The position numbers and the translations under genes are program-made. The notes under the pieces were generated by a model. It worked only from the letters and a program-made list of their open reading frames with translations. It was not told the DNA's origin and did not search any database. Shown here piece by piece: positions 35,401 through 38,417 of a DNA stretch of 38,417 nucleotides (position 1 is its first letter; each line of letters begins with the position of its first letter). The DNA comes from Minwuia sp. (GTDB lineage: Bacteria; Pseudomonadota; Alphaproteobacteria; Minwuiales; Minwuiaceae): NCBI GenBank assembly GCA_029213165.1, contig JARGNO010000009.1:1-38417 (forward strand), read 5' to 3'.

Positions 35401-36455
35401 GCGAGGAACGGCTGATCACCGGGGAGCGGCGCGACGAGGACATGGGGGAAGCGACCATGCGGCCCCAGGTCCTGAACGACTTCATTGGCCAGCAGAAGGT
35501 CCGGGAGAACCTGGACGTCTTCATCTCCGCCGCACGGGGCCGGGCGGAGGCGATGGATCACGTCCTGTTCTTTGGCCCGCCGGGGTTGGGCAAGACCACA
35601 CTGGCGCAGATCGTGGCGCGGGAACTGGGGGTCAACTTCCGCGCAACTTCCGGTCCGGTTATCGCGCGGGCAGGGGACCTGGCGGCGATCCTGACCAATC
35701 TGGAAGAGCGCGATGTGTTGTTCATTGACGAGATTCATCGCCTTAATCCTGCCGTAGAAGAGATTCTATATCCGGCCATGGAAGATTTTCAGCTTGACCT
35801 GATCATCGGGGAGGGACCGGCGGCGCGATCCGTGAAGATCGATCTGCCACCATTCACGCTGGTCGCCGCGACGACGCGGTCGGGTCTGCTGACGACACCG
35901 TTGCGGGACCGGTTCGGCATTCCCTGTCGGCTGGAATTCTACAAGCCGGCAGAACTGGAACGCATTGTCCGCCGTGGTGCGGATGTGCTGGGCCTGAATC
36001 TGACCGAAGACGGCTGCGCCGAGATCGCCAAGCGGGCGCGGGGGACGCCACGTGTGGCAGGTCGCCTGCTGCGCCGGGTACGGGACTTCGCGACCGTCGC
36101 CGGGGCAGAGAAGGTGGATCGGGTAAAGGCGGACGCCGCGCTGACACGGCTGGAGGTTGATGGTCTGGGTCTCGACGGCATGGACCGGCGCTATCTCACC
36201 TGCATGGCCCGGTCCTATGGTGGCGGGCCCGTGGGGGTCGACAATCTCGCCGCCGCCCTGTCGGAACCGCGCGACGCCATCGAGGATATCATCGAACCCT
36301 ACCTGATGCAGCTTGCCCTGATTGTCCGGACACCGCGTGGCCGCATGATGACCCCTGCCGCCTGGCAGCACCTCGGTCTCAGTGCCCCGGCCCCGACTGC
36401 TGGGCAGGACGACGGACAGTCGCTGCTCGATCTGCCCGGCGGCGATGATGTCTGA
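35397..36455 (+). CDS. ruvB: Holliday junction branch migration ATPase RuvB
   Basis: A 352-residue AAA+ motor that drives branch migration with RuvA. Walker A is GPPGLGKTT (60-68), Walker B ends DEIH (111-114), sensor 1 is in VAATTRSG, the arginine finger is R170 in PLRDRFG, and [18 protein letters not shown] is sensor 2. The winged helix follows ([29 protein letters not shown]). An acidic tail of about 20 residues extends past the usual end. It overlaps ybgC by 8 or 11 bases. Confidence 0.98.
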   Translation: MSEERLITGERRDEDMGEATMRPQVLNDFIGQQKVRENLDVFISAARGRAEAMDHVLFFGPPGLGKTTLAQIVARELGVNFRATSGPVIARAGDLAAILTNLEERDVLFIDEIHRLNPAVEEILYPAMEDFQLDLIIGEGPAARSVKIDLPPFTLVAATTRSGLLTTPLRDRFGIPCRLEFYKPAELERIVRRGADVLGLNLTEDGCAEIAKRARGTPRVAGRLLRRVRDFATVAGAEKVDRVKADAALTRLEVDGLGLDGMDRRYLTCMARSYGGGPVGVDNLAAALSEPRDAIEDIIEPYLMQLALIVRTPRGRMMTPAAWQHLGLSAPAPTAGQDDGQSLLDLPGGDDV

Positions 36456-36912
36456 TCCGGCGGATGCCAGGGGCAGTATCAGCGGGGATGCGCACCTGAT
36501 GCCGGTGCGTGTCTATTGGGAAGACACGGATGCGGGTGCCATCGTCTACTACGCGAACTACCTCAAGTTCACTGAACGTGCACGGTCGGACATGCTGCGT
36601 TTGCTGGGGATCGACCAGCGGGCGATGATGGAGCGGGATTCTGGCGCAATGTTTGCTGTCCGCGATGTCACGGCCAGCTATCTGGCTCCGGCGCGGCTTG
36701 ACGACGATTTGGTGGTCGAAACGCGATTGACTGAAATGAAGGGGGCAACACTGTCCCTGTCGCAGAACGTGATGCGGCAGGACGAGACGCTGGTGCAAAC
36801 GCAGGTGCGCGCCGCATTCATCGGGCTGGACGGACGGCCGAGGCGGATACCCGCCGAGGTGCGTGACCGGCTGACAGCGCTGACAAAACGAGGCGGAGAA
36901 GAAGAACAATGA
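36445..36912 (+). CDS. ybgC: Tol-Pal system-associated acyl-CoA thioesterase YbgC
   Basis: A 155-residue hotdog-fold thioesterase. [29 protein letters not shown] at about 22-50 carries the catalytic Asp of the 4-hydroxybenzoyl-CoA thioesterase group and the YYANY signature. YbgC hydrolyses acyl-CoA or acyl-ACP and is almost always first in tol-pal operons, as here before tolQ. ATGs at 36445 and 36448 compete; both lie inside the end of ruvB without a strong ribosome binding site, so coupling to ruvB is likely. Its stop overlaps tolQ (ATGA). Confidence 0.95.
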   Translation: MMSDPADARGSISGDAHLMPVRVYWEDTDAGAIVYYANYLKFTERARSDMLRLLGIDQRAMMERDSGAMFAVRDVTASYLAPARLDDDLVVETRLTEMKGATLSLSQNVMRQDETLVQTQVRAAFIGLDGRPRRIPAEVRDRLTALTKRGGEEEQ

Positions 36913-37640
36913 ATCAGGAAGTAGTTGCAGCCGGCATTGAGGGACTCAATGCCGCCGACCTGTCCATGTGGGCGCTGTTCCTGCGTTCGGACATCGTGGT
37001 GCAGCTTGTGATGCTGGTGTTGCTTGGTGCCTCCATCTGGTGCTGGTCGATCATCTTCGAGAAATGGGTGCGCTATCGCCGTGTCTGGCGTCAGGCGGAC
37101 AGTTTCGAGAAGGAGTTCTGGTCCGGCGGCAGCCTGGAGGCGCTGTATGACGAGATCGGGGCCAAGGCCAATCATCCCATGGCGGTGCTGTTTGCCGGTG
37201 CCATGCGCGAATGGCGACGCACCGCGGAGCGTGGGCTGACCGGCAAGGATCATCTGCGCGCCGGCCTGCAGGACCGCATCGGTCAGGTCATGCGCATCAG
37301 CATTGATCGGGAGGTCGAGCGGCTGGAACGTTACCTGGGGGTGCTTGCAACGGTTGGATCGACCGCGCCGTTCGTCGGTCTGTTCGGCACCGTCTGGGGC
37401 ATCATGGACAGCTTCCAGGCCATCGCGGCCACCAAGAACACGTCCCTTGCCGTCGTCGCGCCTGGCATTGCGGAGGCACTTTTTGCAACCGCGCTGGGCC
37501 TGGTCGCCGCAATTCCGGCAACCATCGCCTACAACAAGTTCTCCAACGACCTTGGGCGCTACGCCACGCGGCTGGAAGGCTTCGCGGGCGAATTCTCCGC
37601 GATCATGTCGCGGCAACTCGATGAAGGGGACAACAACTGA
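36909..37640 (+). CDS. tolQ: Tol-Pal system protein TolQ
   Basis: A 243-residue inner-membrane protein with three helices (about 30-50, 140-165, 178-200). TVGSTAPFVGLFGTVWGIMDSFQAI and GIAEALFATALGLVAAIPATIAYN are the MotA/TolQ/ExbB signatures lining the proton path. With TolR and TolA it uses the proton gradient to constrict the outer membrane at division. One-base overlap with tolR (TGATG). Confidence 0.97.
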   Translation: MNQEVVAAGIEGLNAADLSMWALFLRSDIVVQLVMLVLLGASIWCWSIIFEKWVRYRRVWRQADSFEKEFWSGGSLEALYDEIGAKANHPMAVLFAGAMREWRRTAERGLTGKDHLRAGLQDRIGQVMRISIDREVERLERYLGVLATVGSTAPFVGLFGTVWGIMDSFQAIAATKNTSLAVVAPGIAEALFATALGLVAAIPATIAYNKFSNDLGRYATRLEGFAGEFSAIMSRQLDEGDNN

Positions 37641-38080
37641 TGGGCGCTCAGATGCAGGGCGGACGGTTCCGCCGCAAGCGCTATGAGCCGATGTCCCAGA
37701 TCAACGTGACGCCCTTTGTCGATGTCATGCTGGTCCTGCTGGTGGTCTTCATGATCGCGGCCCCTCTGCTGTCCGTCGGTGTGCCGGTTGAACTGCCGAA
37801 GGCGGTGGCTCCGACGCTTCAGGGTCTGGATGAACCCCTTGCGATAACCATCGACAAGGACGGCCGTATCTTCCTGCAGGAAAAGGAGGTTCAGCTTGGC
37901 GATCTGGTGCCGAAGCTGACCGCCATTACCGATGCCGCGCAGGACCGGAGAATCTTCGTGCGCGGTGACCGGACCATCGACTACGGGCGGGTGATGGAGG
38001 TCATGGGCACCATCAATGCCGCCGGCTTCACCCGCGTGGCGCTGGTGGCGCAAGCGCCCGGTCGCGTCGACGCGCAATAG
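37640..38080 (+). CDS. tolR: Tol-Pal system protein TolR
   Basis: A 146-residue ExbD/TolR protein with one helix (about 26-44) beginning INVTPFVDVMLVLLVVFMIA, which includes the conserved proton-carrying Asp of this family, and a periplasmic domain ending DYGRVMEVMGTINAAGFTRVALVAQ. It forms the stator with TolQ. Normal length; the start at 37640 is coupled to tolQ. Confidence 0.97.
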   Translation: MGAQMQGGRFRRKRYEPMSQINVTPFVDVMLVLLVVFMIAAPLLSVGVPVELPKAVAPTLQGLDEPLAITIDKDGRIFLQEKEVQLGDLVPKLTAITDAAQDRRIFVRGDRTIDYGRVMEVMGTINAAGFTRVALVAQAPGRVDAQ

Positions 38081-38134
38081 GCATTTCGGGTCCGGGGTGG
38101 ACCCGCAACCGGACAGGGACAGGTAACCAGAGCA

Positions 38135-38417
38135 GTGATCCGCTCCGCCACCATATCGGTCGTCTTTCACCTGGCTGTTGCCGGGGCTCTGGCGCTCGAC
38201 CTGCCCTCGTTCAGTGACACCGAGCCTGTCAATGCGGAGACCATTGTCACGGTCTCCTATGAAACGGTTGGGCCGGAGACCAATCTGAAGACAGCGGGTG
38301 AACCGGACGAACCGGCACCCGACGCGCCGATCAGCGCGCCGGACCAGCAACGCCAGCCACCACCGGAAACCGCGCCTCCGCCTCCGCCGCCGCCTGTGGA
38401 GACCGAGACGGCAGAGG
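38135..38417 (+). CDS. tolA: TolA N-terminus (partial, runs off the window)
   Basis: From GTG 38135 a frame stays open to the window edge (94 codons). It reads as a short cytoplasmic start MIRSATIS, one membrane helix VVFHLAVAGALALDLPSF, then ETIVTVSYETV and a long Pro/Glu-rich stretch with a run of seven prolines (PPPPPPP), matching the TolA layout and its expected place after tolR. No stop is present, so the coil and C-terminal domain lie outside. The start is set by the helix; the ribosome binding site is weak. Confidence 0.85.
   Translation, partial: MIRSATISVVFHLAVAGALALDLPSFSDTEPVNAETIVTVSYETVGPETNLKTAGEPDEPAPDAPISAPDQQRQPPPETAPPPPPPPVETETAE

Overview
The window is 38.4 kb of GC-rich chromosomal DNA, most likely from an alphaproteobacterium of the Rhodospirillales type. 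The reasons are the aa3 oxidase order ctaC-ctaD-ctaB-coxF-ctaG-ctaE followed by DUF983 and SURF1, the cluster ruvA-ruvB-ybgC-tolQ-tolR-tolA, and the abundance of short SDRs, a LysR/MarR regulator style and ATGA/TGATG start-stop overlaps. I see no insertion sequences, phage genes, tRNAs, rRNAs or CRISPR arrays; it reads as ordinary core plus metabolic chromosome. Species cannot be named from the sequence alone.

Layout. 1-229: tandem copies of a palindromic intergenic repeat. 256-2418: a divergent pair, an Fe(II)/2-oxoglutarate-type oxygenase (-) and a luciferase-like flavin monooxygenase (+). 2426-10774 (all -): cytochrome c oxidase subunits II, I and III with heme O synthase (CtaB), a 54-residue CoxF-like protein missing from a simple ORF scan, the copper chaperone CtaG, a terminator after ctaE, then DUF983, an unrecognised five-helix membrane protein, SURF1 and an M32 carboxypeptidase. 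10996-16534: LysR regulator with a perfect palindrome at its start codon, divergent NAD-dependent epimerase, amidase, an acyltransferase/cyclic-nucleotide-binding fusion, and an alpha/beta hydrolase.

16555-17615: an FMN riboswitch followed by monofunctional ribB. The leader shows a hairpin that buries the ribosome binding site, and a nine-base element in the aptamer's 5' strand complementary to that hairpin's 5' arm; this is the most mechanistically interesting observation here. 17628-23817: Bcr/CflA-type efflux pump, M48 lipoprotein peptidase with LysM tail, an SNase-fold protein with altered catalytic residues, PagL-like lipid A deacylase, rhomboid protease and a maleylacetate-reductase-like iron ADH. 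23899-26316 (+): MarR regulator, DUF4864 protein, carboxymuconolactone-decarboxylase-family protein and SDR. 26341-31329: glyoxalase-superfamily small protein, YcaQ-type DNA glycosylase, PAS_5 protein, SDR, CDF metal exporter, pdxH.

31330-38417: a 360-base leader and an RhlE-like DEAD-box helicase, a second cluster of palindromic repeats, a Rieske oxygenase alpha subunit (-), then the ruvAB-ybgC-tolQR operon (+) with tolA running off the right edge. The ruvC gene that normally precedes ruvA is not present. No clearly novel multi-gene system was found; the candidates worth checking are the ribB translational switch, the acyltransferase-CNB fusion, the unknown membrane protein inside the oxidase assembly operon and the degenerate nuclease.
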